Positions 7,693 through 13,325 of a DNA stretch of 13,325 bases are shown here, piece by piece (the stretch's first letter is position 1; every line of letters begins with the position of its first letter). The notes below the pieces were generated by a model, which was not told the origin of the DNA, did no database searches, and worked only from the letters and a program-made list of their open reading frames with translations. This DNA comes from a bacterium (lineage in GTDB: Bacteria > Actinomycetota > Acidimicrobiia > Acidimicrobiales > CATQHL01). Where the stretch lies: NCBI GenBank assembly GCA_028819945.1, contig JAPPKQ010000377.1, positions 1-13,325 on the forward strand, given 5' to 3'. A program made the translations under genes and the position numbers.

Positions 7693-8394
7693 ATGGCCAG
7701 CAGGCGAACGGGGACCAACAAGCGAACAGGAACGGGCGTCGGCCTGCGTCGGCTCACGGTCGGGGGCTGTGCAGCCGCGCTGCTGGTGAGCGTGCTCGTC
7801 GGCGCCGCCCAAGCGCAGCAGGCCGCGGGCTGCATACCGACCACGACCCGCCCGGCGGTGTCGGTCAGCGCCTCCTACGACAACGGCCCGAACGTCGCGG
7901 TGACCATCAAAGTCCGTCACAAGCGCAACATGGCGTCATCCAAGACCGTGAGGGTGACAGTCGACTACGGCGACGGCACGACCTACGACGCGACCGTCAC
8001 GGTCCCGGACAGCCCAACGACGAGGCCACATGAGGACGACTACACCAGCGCTTCGCTGGCCGTACCGCGCGGCAACCATCAGAGCGTCGCTGTCACCGTG
8101 AACGGCCACGCCGACTACCTGGTGTGCAAGCGTCACGCCGTCGTGACCTTCAGCGGCGTGGTCGTGCGCGTGCCGCCGCCGACACCGACGACGCTGCCCC
8201 CACCCGAGCCGCCGCCGGACTACGTCGCCGAGATCATCGCCAACTCCCCCCCTCGGCCCGAGCCGAGGCCCGAAGCCGACCGGTTCAACCCGGACGGCTC
8301 GGTCAACCTGTACGGCCCCGGTGGCTTGCTCACCCCCGAACGCCGGCAAGCCTGGAAGTGCTGGGCCACCTTCGGCACCGCCGAAGGCTGCTGA
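7693..8394 (+). CDS. Secreted orphan protein with PKD-like motif and proline-rich linker
   Basis: 233 residues, family not recognised. A longer frame opens at GTG 7582, but ATG 7693 is preferred. It has GGAGGGG (7679-7685) upstream, and starting there puts a signal peptide at the N-terminus: Arg/Lys-rich residues 1-20, a hydrophobic core around 21-38, and a likely cleavage after AQA (39-41). The LRRLTV stretch is at best a weak Tat motif. Residues 55-160 alternate like beta-strands and contain VDYGDGT (90-96), reminiscent of the PKD/Ig-like fold. A proline/threonine linker follows (about 161-175), then a short tail ending WKCWATFGTAEGC. Four cysteines (47, 145, 223, 233) lie in the mature part and could form two disulfides. 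Probably an exported or surface protein; no enzymatic motif is visible. Confidence 0.75.
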   Translation: MASRRTGTNKRTGTGVGLRRLTVGGCAAALLVSVLVGAAQAQQAAGCIPTTTRPAVSVSASYDNGPNVAVTIKVRHKRNMASSKTVRVTVDYGDGTTYDATVTVPDSPTTRPHEDDYTSASLAVPRGNHQSVAVTVNGHADYLVCKRHAVVTFSGVVVRVPPPTPTTLPPPEPPPDYVAEIIANSPPRPEPRPEADRFNPDGSVNLYGPGGLLTPERRQAWKCWATFGTAEGC

Positions 8395-8408
8395 AACAGG
8401 CTGCTGAA
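8385..8408 (+). repeat. Short tandem duplication across the stop codon
   Basis: AGGCTGCTGAA occurs at 8385-8395 and again at 8398-8408, separated by two bases. The first copy supplies the stop codon of the secreted protein. It looks like a small local duplication of the gene end. Confidence 0.6.
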
Positions 8409-8729
8409 TCCGGGGGTCAGTCGTCGGGCTCGTGCCCGACTCGGAACGGCCCATCCAGTCGGTGAACGCGCCGTCTCCTTGCGCGGCGCCCGGCCAGCCC
8501 CACCACCTCCTCGGCGGGGGGCTAGTCGCTGAAGGTGACGTCTCCTTGCGCTTGGCGGTTGGCGAGGCCGCTGCTCCGGACGAGGGCGAGACCGAGTTGG
8601 TCTTCGCTGCCGATGGTGACGGCGACGGTGGCACACGTCGCGACCGGGGCGACCCGCCCGCAGCGTATGGTGACGAGGAGGCGGACCTCCGCGCAGACGC
8701 AGGCGCGGCCGGCGGATCGGGAGGCGACG
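8395..8729. other. 335-base stretch without an intact gene
   Basis: Between the secreted protein and the membrane protein. It holds the short duplication, the hairpin at 8423-8440, the putative minus-strand gene fragment (8522-8737) and the ribosome binding site of the next gene (GGGAGG, 8719-8724). Plus-strand frames here read as Asp/Gly- or Arg/Pro-rich low-complexity strings typical of antisense translation. No convincing promoter is visible. Confidence 0.5.
8423..8440. terminator. Hairpin downstream of the secreted-protein gene
   Basis: GTCGGGC (8423-8429), loop TCGT, GCCCGAC (8434-8440): a perfect 7-bp stem with a four-base loop, 28 bases after the stop. No T-tract follows. If the minus-strand fragment ending at 8522 was once a gene, this hairpin lies between two convergent ends and could serve both. 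Confidence 0.45.
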
Positions 8730-8737
8730 GTGGCGTG
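8522..8737 (-). pseudogene. Possible 3' remnant of a minus-strand gene
   Basis: The minus-strand frame ending at TAG (complement 8522-8524) reads about 71 codons with coding-like composition. Third positions are overwhelmingly C or G, with many GTC, CTC, GCC and ACC codons, and the peptide has alternating hydrophobic residues (for example CATVAVTIGSEDQLGLALVR) rather than Arg/Ser/Pro-rich shadow sequence. Towards its 5' side, beyond about 8737, the peptide becomes Ser/Arg/Ala-rich where it runs antisense to the membrane-protein gene, and there is no start codon at the boundary. This suggests the C-terminal end of a gene whose front was lost, possibly when the membrane-protein gene moved in. 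It could still be an antisense artefact of GC-rich DNA. Confidence 0.28.
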
Positions 8738-9263
8738 GTCGATTAGCGGGGCGGTGCAGCGGTGCGCGAACCGGCGGGTCGCTCTGGCGGCACTGGTCGG
8801 CGTCGCCGGTTGCGTGGCGGGTCTGGCTTGGCGCCAGGCGCGCTTGGCGGGCCTGGAACTGCTCGACACCCGAGGCTGGTACACGCCCCAAGAAGCGGCA
8901 GCGCTGTTCGACGCCCTCGACCGGCTCGACGGCGACGCCACGTTCGTCTACGCAATCACCGCGCTCACCATCGACATGGTGTTCCCGGCCTGTTACGGGC
9001 TGCTCCTGGCGGTCCTGCTGTTCCGGCTCTTCGGTGGCGGGGCGCCGTTCTACCTGCTGCCGCTGTCTGTCGCCCTGGCGGACGTGCTGGAGAACGCGAC
9101 GGTCGCGGCGCTGGCGCTCAGCCATGACGGCACGCCTTCCCCGCTGGCGTGGCCGGCCGCGGCGTTCACCCTGGCCAAGACCGTCCTGATCTTCGCGACA
9201 CTGGCGGCGGTCGTCGCCGGCGCCGCGCTCCGGCTGCGGGCCGGCGTACGCCGCTCCGCATGA
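8730..9263 (+). CDS. Small four-helix integral membrane protein, function unknown
   Basis: 177 residues from GTG 8730, chosen because GGGAGG (8719-8724) lies 5 bases before it and because the frame further upstream is Arg/Thr-rich and overlaps the minus-strand fragment. Predicted helices by eye are 17-34, 77-100, 106-130 and 142-168. Between helices 1 and 2 lies a soluble loop, LLDTRGWYTPQEAAALFDAL. Helix 2 contains DMVFPACYG and helix 3 contains ADVLENATVA. This pattern resembles a little-studied family of bacterial four-helix membrane proteins with the same Tyr-Thr-Pro loop and LEN motif, recalled from general familiarity rather than from a search. It stands alone, with unexplained stretches on both sides. 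No transport or enzymatic role can be assigned. Confidence 0.75.
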   Translation: MAWSISGAVQRCANRRVALAALVGVAGCVAGLAWRQARLAGLELLDTRGWYTPQEAAALFDALDRLDGDATFVYAITALTIDMVFPACYGLLLAVLLFRLFGGGAPFYLLPLSVALADVLENATVAALALSHDGTPSPLAWPAAAFTLAKTVLIFATLAAVVAGAALRLRAGVRRSA

Positions 9264-9623
9264 TCGGGGACCTATCGGGGGCCATACGGCCGACGCTGCG
9301 CGCTGCAAGCCGACGCGTCCCGGCTCGAACCCTGCGGGCCCGACGGACCGCGGCGGCAATGACGGCGAGGAGTCGTCGCAGGACGCGGGCGGCGGCGCCC
9401 AGCGGGCGTGCGCCGACACCGGATCATCGACGGTGACCTACAGTGCAGTAGCGAGCAGCGCGGTCGCGCGGCTGCCCAAGCCCGGGCTCATGTCAGAGTC
9501 CTCCGGGGCCGGGAGCAGTTATCGCCTCCCGATCTCGGACACCTCGACCACCCGACCGGGGACCGCACCCCGTGGAACGACCCATACAGCAAAGACCGCT
9601 CGACCAGCCGAGGAGGGCATGAC
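9264..9623. other. 360-base intergenic stretch
   Basis: No supported gene on either strand. It contains a weak hairpin, CGGCGC (9393-9398) with GCGCCG (9410-9415) and an 11-base loop, about 130 bases after the membrane-protein stop. The promoter of the SnoaL-like gene presumably lies in the less GC-rich part after about 9430, but no clear -35/-10 pair can be named. The sequence around 9322-9335 looks superficially like a tRNA T-loop but does not pair. Confidence 0.5.
9611..9618 (+). promoter_or_regulatory. Ribosome binding site of the SnoaL-like gene
   Basis: AGGAGGGC, 5 bases before ATG 9624. Another ATG at 9619 is in a different frame. The site fixes the start at 9624 even though the frame is open for 200 bases upstream. 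Confidence 0.75.
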
Positions 9624-10046
9624 ATGGCGGAGATGAGCAACGGCGACCTGGTACGCAAGACCTACGACGCCTTCAACAGCCGCGACTTCGAGGCGGCGAT
9701 CGAATGCGTGCACGAGGACCTGGACTGGACCGAGGTGGCCAGCGGGCGCCGCTATCAGGGCCCCGATGGCATGCTACGGGAATACCGCGAGTGGGCGCGC
9801 GCGTTCCCCGACGGCTCCGCGGAGATCACCAATCTGATCGAGGGCGGCGAATGGGTGGTCGTGGAGTTCACGGTCCGGGGAACCAACACCGGGCCCATGA
9901 TGGGCCCCGACGGCGAGATACCGCCCACGAACGCCACGATCGAGCTGCAGTCCTGCGACGTGCTGCGCGTCGTCGACGGCCGCGTCGCCGGGGGCCGCAG
10001 CTACTTCGACCTCAACACGGTCACGCGCCAGGTCGCCGGGGACTGA
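9624..10046 (+). CDS. SnoaL-like / NTF2-fold protein
   Basis: 140 residues, the normal size for the SnoaL-like branch of the NTF2 superfamily (polyketide cyclase, ketosteroid isomerase and many unassigned members). The opening LVRKTYDAFNSRDFEAAIECVHEDLDW is the typical helix pair plus first strand. EYREWARAFPD, EWVVVEFTVRGTNTGPM and the closing GGRSYFDLNTVTRQVAGD follow in the family order. The conical barrel normally encloses a small hydrophobic ligand; members are cyclases, isomerases, epoxide hydrolases or binding proteins. It is monocistronic here, with 360 bases before it and a convergent gene after it, so context gives no substrate. Confidence 0.9.
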   Translation: MAEMSNGDLVRKTYDAFNSRDFEAAIECVHEDLDWTEVASGRRYQGPDGMLREYREWARAFPDGSAEITNLIEGGEWVVVEFTVRGTNTGPMMGPDGEIPPTNATIELQSCDVLRVVDGRVAGGRSYFDLNTVTRQVAGD

Positions 10047-10049
10047 GCC

Positions 10050-10165
10050 GGGGCCGAGGCCCCGCCGCAGACAACCCGGCGCGCCGCGGCTCCCGAGCTC
10101 TCCGGGCCGCCCGACGCGGCCCCCCGGGGGGCCGAGGCCCCGGAGAGTCCGCCGCACACAACCCG
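10050..10165. repeat. Duplicated GC-rich hairpin-plus-motif unit between convergent genes
   Basis: GGGGCCGAGGCCCCG occurs at 10050-10064 and 10128-10142. Each copy is followed by a 14-base motif differing at one position: CCGCAGACAACCCG (10065-10078) and CCGCACACAACCCG (10152-10165). The two copies of the hairpin are 78 bases apart and the motifs 87. Between them lie a perfect 16-bp palindrome, GGCCCCCCGGGGGGCC (10118-10133), and longer arms CTCTCCGG (10098-10105) with CCGGAGAG (10140-10147). It fills nearly the whole space between the convergent SnoaL-like and CoA-transferase genes. It probably serves as a bidirectional terminator and may be a REP-like dispersed element. Confidence 0.6.
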
Positions 10166-10184
10166 CAGCGGCGCGGCGGAGCGG

Positions 10185-11378
10185 TCAGACGATCCCGTCG
10201 GCGGCCAGTGTCGCCAACTCGTCGGCGCTGAGACCGAGCAGGCCGGTCAGGATCTCGCCATTGTGCCAGCCGAGTTGCGGACCGGGCCAGCGCAGTCGAC
10301 CCGGCGTCTCGGACAGCTTCGGCACGACGTTCTGCATGGGCAGTTCGCCGATCTCGGGGTGCACGAGTTTCACGATCGCCTCCCGGGCCGCGAAGTGGGG
10401 ATCGCGGAGCATCTCGGGCGCCCGGTAGATGTGGCCGGTGGGCACACCGTGCTGCTCGAGGACCTCGTTCACCGCCACCGCATCCAGGCCGGCGCTCCAT
10501 GCGGCGATCAACTCGTCCAGTTCCGCCTGGTGGGCGCCACGTGCCACGTGTGTGGCGTAGCGCTCGTCGGTCGCCAGGTCGGGCCGTCCCATCGCTTCGG
10601 CCAGCCGCCGGAAGACCGTGTCCTGGTTGGCGGCGATGATGACCATCTGACCGTCGGCGGTGGGATACACGTTCGATGGCGCCACGTTGGGGAGGATTGC
10701 GCCCGTTCGCTCCCGTATGTAGCCCGCCACGGCGTACTCGGGGATCAGCGACTCCATCACGCCAAGCACGGCCTCGTAGATGGCCGAATCCACGACCTGG
10801 CCGCGGCCGGTGCGCTCGCGGACATGCAGAGCACACAGTGCGCCGAGGCAGGCGAAGGTCGCTGCCAGCGTGTCGCCGATGCTGATGCCGACCCGGCTCG
10901 GTGGCGAGTCCGGGTTCCCGACGACATGCCGCAGCCCCCCCATGGCCTCGCCGACCGAGCCGTAGCCGGGTCGCCCGGCGTAGGGGCCGGTCTGGCCGAA
11001 GCCCGTGACCCGCACCAGGATCAGGCGGGGGTTGATGGCCGAGAGTTCCTCGTAGCCGAGCCCCCAGCGTTCCAGCGTGCCGGGCCGGAAGTTCTCCACC
11101 ATGATGTCCGAGGAGGAGGCGAGCCGGCGCACGATGTCCTGGCCGCGGGGCTCGCGCAGGTTGACGGTGACCGACTTCTTGTTGCGGGCCACGACGGGCC
11201 ACCACAGCGAGTGTCCCCCGGCGCGTTCCCGGCCCCACTGGCGCATGGGGTCGCCGACGCCCGGTTGCTCGATCTTGATGACCTCGGCGCCGAAGTCGGC
11301 CAGCAGCTGCCCGCAGAAGGGCCCCGCCAGCAGGACGCCCGTCTCCAGGACGCGCAGTCCGTCGAGTGCCGGGGTCAT
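10185..11378 (-). CDS. Class III CoA-transferase (CaiB/BaiF, formyl-CoA transferase family)
   Basis: 397 residues, the standard length. The enzyme moves coenzyme A from an acyl-CoA donor to a free carboxylic acid through an aspartyl anhydride. The catalytic Asp is at residue 169 in GISIGDTLAATFA, the same number as in Oxalobacter formyl-CoA transferase. Other landmarks are LLADFGAEVIKIEQPGVGD (25-43), the NKKSVTVNLREPRGQ block (66-80), SDIMVENFRPGTLERWGLGYE (90-110) and the small C-terminal domain with VPTGHIYRAPEMLRDPHF. GGAGAG precedes the ATG (complement 11383-11388). It lies 55 bases downstream of tpx on the same strand and may be co-transcribed with it. Together with the nearby acyl-CoA dehydrogenase it suggests activation and oxidation of a carboxylic acid. 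The acid cannot be identified from sequence. Confidence 0.96.
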   Translation of the reverse strand: MTPALDGLRVLETGVLLAGPFCGQLLADFGAEVIKIEQPGVGDPMRQWGRERAGGHSLWWPVVARNKKSVTVNLREPRGQDIVRRLASSSDIMVENFRPGTLERWGLGYEELSAINPRLILVRVTGFGQTGPYAGRPGYGSVGEAMGGLRHVVGNPDSPPSRVGISIGDTLAATFACLGALCALHVRERTGRGQVVDSAIYEAVLGVMESLIPEYAVAGYIRERTGAILPNVAPSNVYPTADGQMVIIAANQDTVFRRLAEAMGRPDLATDERYATHVARGAHQAELDELIAAWSAGLDAVAVNEVLEQHGVPTGHIYRAPEMLRDPHFAAREAIVKLVHPEIGELPMQNVVPKLSETPGRLRWPGPQLGWHNGEILTGLLGLSADELATLAADGIV

Positions 11379-11433
11379 CGATCTCTCCGTCGGCCGCCGG
11401 GAACCGGCAGTCCTCGAGCCTGAACGACGGTTA

Positions 11434-11931
11434 CTACAGGGCGCCGAGGGCGGCGTCGTAATCGGGTTCGTCGGTGATCGGGTTCACGAGTTGGGTGTGG
11501 GCGACGTTGCCGTCTGCGTCGATCACGACGACAGCACGGGCGCAGAGGCCTGCGAGGGGGCCGTCGGCGATCTGCACGCCGTAGGCGTCGTAGAACTCCG
11601 GCGACCGGAACGTGGAGGCGCACGCGACGTTCTCGATGCCCTCGGCGCCGCAGAAGCGACCGGCCGCGAACGGCAGGTCGGCCGACACGCACAGCACCGC
11701 GGCGCCGGCGAGGGCGGCGGCGCGCTCGTTGAAGGCCCGCACCGAAGCGGCGCAGGTGGGCGTGTCGATGCTCGGGAAGATGTTCAGCACCACGCGCTTG
11801 CCGGCGAAGTCGCCGAGGCTCACATCTGCCAACCCGTCACCCGTGAGGCTGAAGTCCGGCGCCGGCCCACCGACGCTCGGCAGGTCTCCGCCCGTGTTCA
11901 TGATCGTTCCGCGAAACTCGATTTCGGCCAT
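11434..11931 (-). CDS. tpx: Thiol peroxidase (atypical 2-Cys peroxiredoxin)
   Basis: 165 residues, the usual Tpx length. It reduces H2O2 and alkyl hydroperoxides with electrons from thioredoxin, in the cytoplasm. The peroxidatic Cys60 sits in [17 protein letters not shown], and the resolving Cys94 in [17 protein letters not shown], 34 residues apart as in E. coli Tpx. The C-terminal block [20 protein letters not shown] is also typical. ATG 11931 is preceded by GGAGAGGA (complement 11937-11944); the frame continues upstream but without family sequence. The gene ends in tandem stops (TAG TAA). It is divergent from the acyl-CoA dehydrogenase. Two extra cysteines (81 and 104) flank the resolving region. 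Peroxide from the amine oxidase in the same window is a conceivable substrate, but the two are not in one operon. Confidence 0.97.
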   Translation of the reverse strand: MAEIEFRGTIMNTGGDLPSVGGPAPDFSLTGDGLADVSLGDFAGKRVVLNIFPSIDTPTCAASVRAFNERAAALAGAAVLCVSADLPFAAGRFCGAEGIENVACASTFRSPEFYDAYGVQIADGPLAGLCARAVVVIDADGNVAHTQLVNPITDEPDYDAALGAL

Positions 11932-11966
11932 GGCAGATCCTCTCCGGTCGCCTCCTCCGCTGCTGT

Positions 11967-11976
11967 TTTCTAGCCG
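11967..11976 (-). promoter_or_regulatory. Possible -10 element of tpx
   Basis: On the minus strand this reads CGGCTAGAAA, identical to the decamer before the bicupin gene. TAGAAA ends about 35 bases before the tpx ATG. The -35 position falls in the inverted repeat at 11982-11998. No clear TTGACA is present. Confidence 0.3.
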
Positions 11977-11981
11977 ATCGA

Positions 11982-11998
11982 CCGTCGAATAGCGACGG
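11982..11998. promoter_or_regulatory. Candidate operator upstream of tpx
   Basis: CCGTCGAATAGCGACGG, a 6+5+6 inverted repeat. It lies where the -35 box of the tpx promoter should be, given the candidate -10 at 11967-11976. Its location suggests control of tpx by a dimeric regulator, which is not encoded in the window. It could also be a chance repeat. Confidence 0.3.
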
Positions 11999-12118
11999 GC
12001 TGAATCCGCAATCGCCGCACGCGAGAGGACGGGCAGTGCTGCGCGGCGCCACGGTTGGCACTCTCGATGCAGCTCGCGATCTGCAGGGGCGCAGCCGGTG
12101 ACGCTGCGGCATCGGAAA

Positions 12119-12170
12119 GGCGCCGAGCCGATACCGTGAACCCCGCACTTCGCCGACCGGGGTCGGCGCC
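12119..12170. promoter_or_regulatory. Inverted repeats upstream of the acyl-CoA dehydrogenase
   Basis: Outer arms GGCGCCGA (12119-12126) and TCGGCGCC (12163-12170) are perfect 8-mers. Nested at the right end is GCCGACC-GG-GGTCGGC (12152-12167), a near-perfect palindrome with 7-bp arms, ending about 42 bases before the dehydrogenase ATG. Such a palindrome is in the range expected for a TetR- or GntR-type operator; in RNA it could instead form a leader hairpin. No regulator gene is visible to support either. Confidence 0.35.
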
Positions 12171-12209
12171 GCCCGTCTCCAGCGGCGGATCGAAGGAACC
12201 CGAGGAACC

Positions 12210-13325
12210 ATGACCACCTACCGTCCACCGCTGCAGGACATGCAGTTCGTCCTCGAGCACATCTGCGACGTGCGCTCGCTGGCCAAGCTGGAGGCCTTCC
12301 AGTCCTTCGACCCCGACAGCCTTCCCGACATCCTGGCCGAGGCGGGACGCTTCTTCTCCGAGGTCTTCGCGCCGCTGAACCGAACCGGCGACACGACACC
12401 CAGCATCCACAATGACGACGGCAGCGTCACGACACCTCCCGGTTTTCGCGAGGCCTACGAGGCGTACGTGGACGCCGGCTGGGGTGCGGCGGCGTTCGAT
12501 CCGGAACTCGGCGGGGGCGGGTTGCCGTGGACGGTCGGGTTGGCCCTGCAGGAGATGATGACGGCGTCGAACCTCGCCCTGTCGCTGTGCCCGCTGCTGA
12601 CCCAGGGCGGAATCCACCTGCTCGACCTCCACGCCTGCGCGGACCAGCGCGACACGTACCTGCCGAAGCTCATCGCCGGCGAGTGGACCGCCACCATGCT
12701 GCTGACCGAACCCCAGGCCGGATCGGACCTGGGCGCCCTGTCGACCCGCGCCGAGCGCGCCGCCGACGGCAGCTACCGACTGGTCGGCCAGAAGATCTTC
12801 ATCACCTGGGGCGAGCACGACATGGCCGCCAACACCATCCACTTGGTGCTGGCCCGCACCCCCGACGCGCCCGCCGGCTCGCGGGGCATCTCGTGCTTCA
12901 TCGTCCCCAAGTACCTGCTCGATCCGTCCGGCAACCCGGGCGAGCGCAACGACATCACCTGCGTCTCCATCGAGCACAAGATGGGCATCCACGCCAGCCC
13001 TACCTGCGTCATGTCGCTCGGCGAGTCCGGCGGCGCCGTCGGCTACCTCATCGGCGAGGAGAACATGGGCCTGCTCTACATGTTCACGATGATGAACAAC
13101 GCCCGGCTCGGCGTCGGGTTGGAGGGCGTGGGCGTGGCCGACCGGGCCTACCAGCAGGCTCTGGACCACGCCGGCGAGCGCCGGCAGGGCCGCCGACCCG
13201 ATTCGGCGCCGGGTGAGAAGGCCGCCATCATCGAGCATCCCGACGTGCGGCGCATGCTGTTGACCCAGAAGGCCTACATCGAGGCCATGCGCTGCCTGTG
13301 CTACTACAACGCCGCCGTCCTGGAC
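12210..13325 (+). CDS. Acyl-CoA dehydrogenase, large DmdC-type, 3' end missing
   Basis: The 372 codons run to the window edge without a stop; full-length members are near 590-600 residues. It is an FAD enzyme that introduces an alpha,beta double bond into an acyl-CoA. The start [18 protein letters not shown] is the characteristic N-terminal extension of the subfamily that includes 3-methylmercaptopropionyl-CoA dehydrogenase (DmdC) and several FadE proteins. Further landmarks are [12 protein letters not shown] (164-175), [12 protein letters not shown] (193-204), [15 protein letters not shown] (254-268) and [13 protein letters not shown] (296-308). ATG 12210 has GAAGGA and GAGGA upstream. The usual catalytic Glu of the subfamily lies beyond the window, so activity cannot be fully checked. 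DmdC activity is one option; a fatty or branched acyl-CoA is equally possible. Confidence 0.95.
   Translation, partial: MTTYRPPLQDMQFVLEHICDVRSLAKLEAFQSFDPDSLPDILAEAGRFFSEVFAPLNRTGDTTPSIHNDDGSVTTPPGFREAYEAYVDAGWGAAAFDPELGGGGLPWTVGLALQEMMTASNLALSLCPLLTQGGIHLLDLHACADQRDTYLPKLIAGEWTATMLLTEPQAGSDLGALSTRAERAADGSYRLVGQKIFITWGEHDMAANTIHLVLARTPDAPAGSRGISCFIVPKYLLDPSGNPGERNDITCVSIEHKMGIHASPTCVMSLGESGGAVGYLIGEENMGLLYMFTMMNNARLGVGLEGVGVADRAYQQALDHAGERRQGRRPDSAPGEKAAIIEHPDVRRMLLTQKAYIEAMRCLCYYNAAVLD

Noticed and set aside
9322-9335. GGCTCGAACCCTGC, resembling a tRNA T-loop and giving the peptide GPAGFEP on the minus strand
   Set aside because: The flanking bases do not form the 5-bp T-stem on either strand, and no acceptor, D or anticodon arms are found nearby.
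8220-9419. A 399-codon minus-strand open frame running across the membrane-protein gene
   Set aside because: It is mostly Arg/Gln/Pro-rich antisense translation. Only the separate frame ending at 8522 looked coding, and only over about 71 codons.
11970-13238. A 422-codon minus-strand open frame over the acyl-CoA dehydrogenase
   Set aside because: The plus strand encodes unmistakable dehydrogenase motifs. The minus frame has shadow composition and overlaps the tpx leader.
1-13325. CRISPR array, insertion sequence, phage or toxin-antitoxin genes
   Set aside because: No regularly spaced repeats, transposase or integrase motifs, or small gene pairs of that kind were seen on either strand.

Overview
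The window is 13.3 kb of very GC-rich DNA. Coding regions show strong G/C bias at third codon positions, and most genes have clear GGAGG-like ribosome binding sites. The gene set is catabolic: an ATP-dependent hydantoinase/oxoprolinase pair, a nitrilase-fold amidohydrolase, a topaquinone amine oxidase like the Arthrobacter enzyme, a class III CoA-transferase and a large DmdC-type acyl-CoA dehydrogenase. Together with GTG starts, this suggests a heterotrophic actinobacterium, possibly of the Acidimicrobiia type. That placement is inferred from style and protein resemblance, not from a phylogenetic marker. There is no rRNA, recognisable tRNA, CRISPR array, transposase or phage gene.

Region 1 (1-6433, all +) is a tightly packed four-gene operon. 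It begins with the 3' part of hyuA, cut by the window edge, followed by hyuB, a carbon-nitrogen hydrolase and a copper amine oxidase. The last three genes overlap by 1 and 13 bases, which suggests translational coupling. The chemistry reads as ATP-driven opening of a cyclic amide or imide, hydrolysis of a remaining amide or carbamoyl bond, and oxidation of a freed primary amine to an aldehyde with release of NH3 and H2O2. The substrate is unknown. Hydantoin-like and lactam-like compounds are the two main possibilities.

Region 2 (6434-10046, +) holds loosely spaced genes: a bicupin protein, a secreted orphan with a PKD-like motif and a proline-rich linker, a small four-helix membrane protein, and a SnoaL/NTF2-like protein. 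They are separated by intergenic stretches of 117-360 bases containing hairpins. One stretch carries what looks like the 3' remnant of a minus-strand gene. This is the most accessory-looking part of the window.

Region 3 (10047-13325) begins with a convergent junction carrying a duplicated GC-rich hairpin-plus-motif unit. It continues with a minus-strand pair, tpx followed by a CaiB/BaiF CoA-transferase. A divergent intergenic region with inverted repeats then leads into a plus-strand acyl-CoA dehydrogenase that is cut by the window end.

No single gene is a new family with certainty. The most interesting points are the hyuAB-amidohydrolase-amine oxidase combination, the duplicated element at 10050-10165, the candidate operators around tpx and the dehydrogenase, and the two poorly characterised proteins in region 2.
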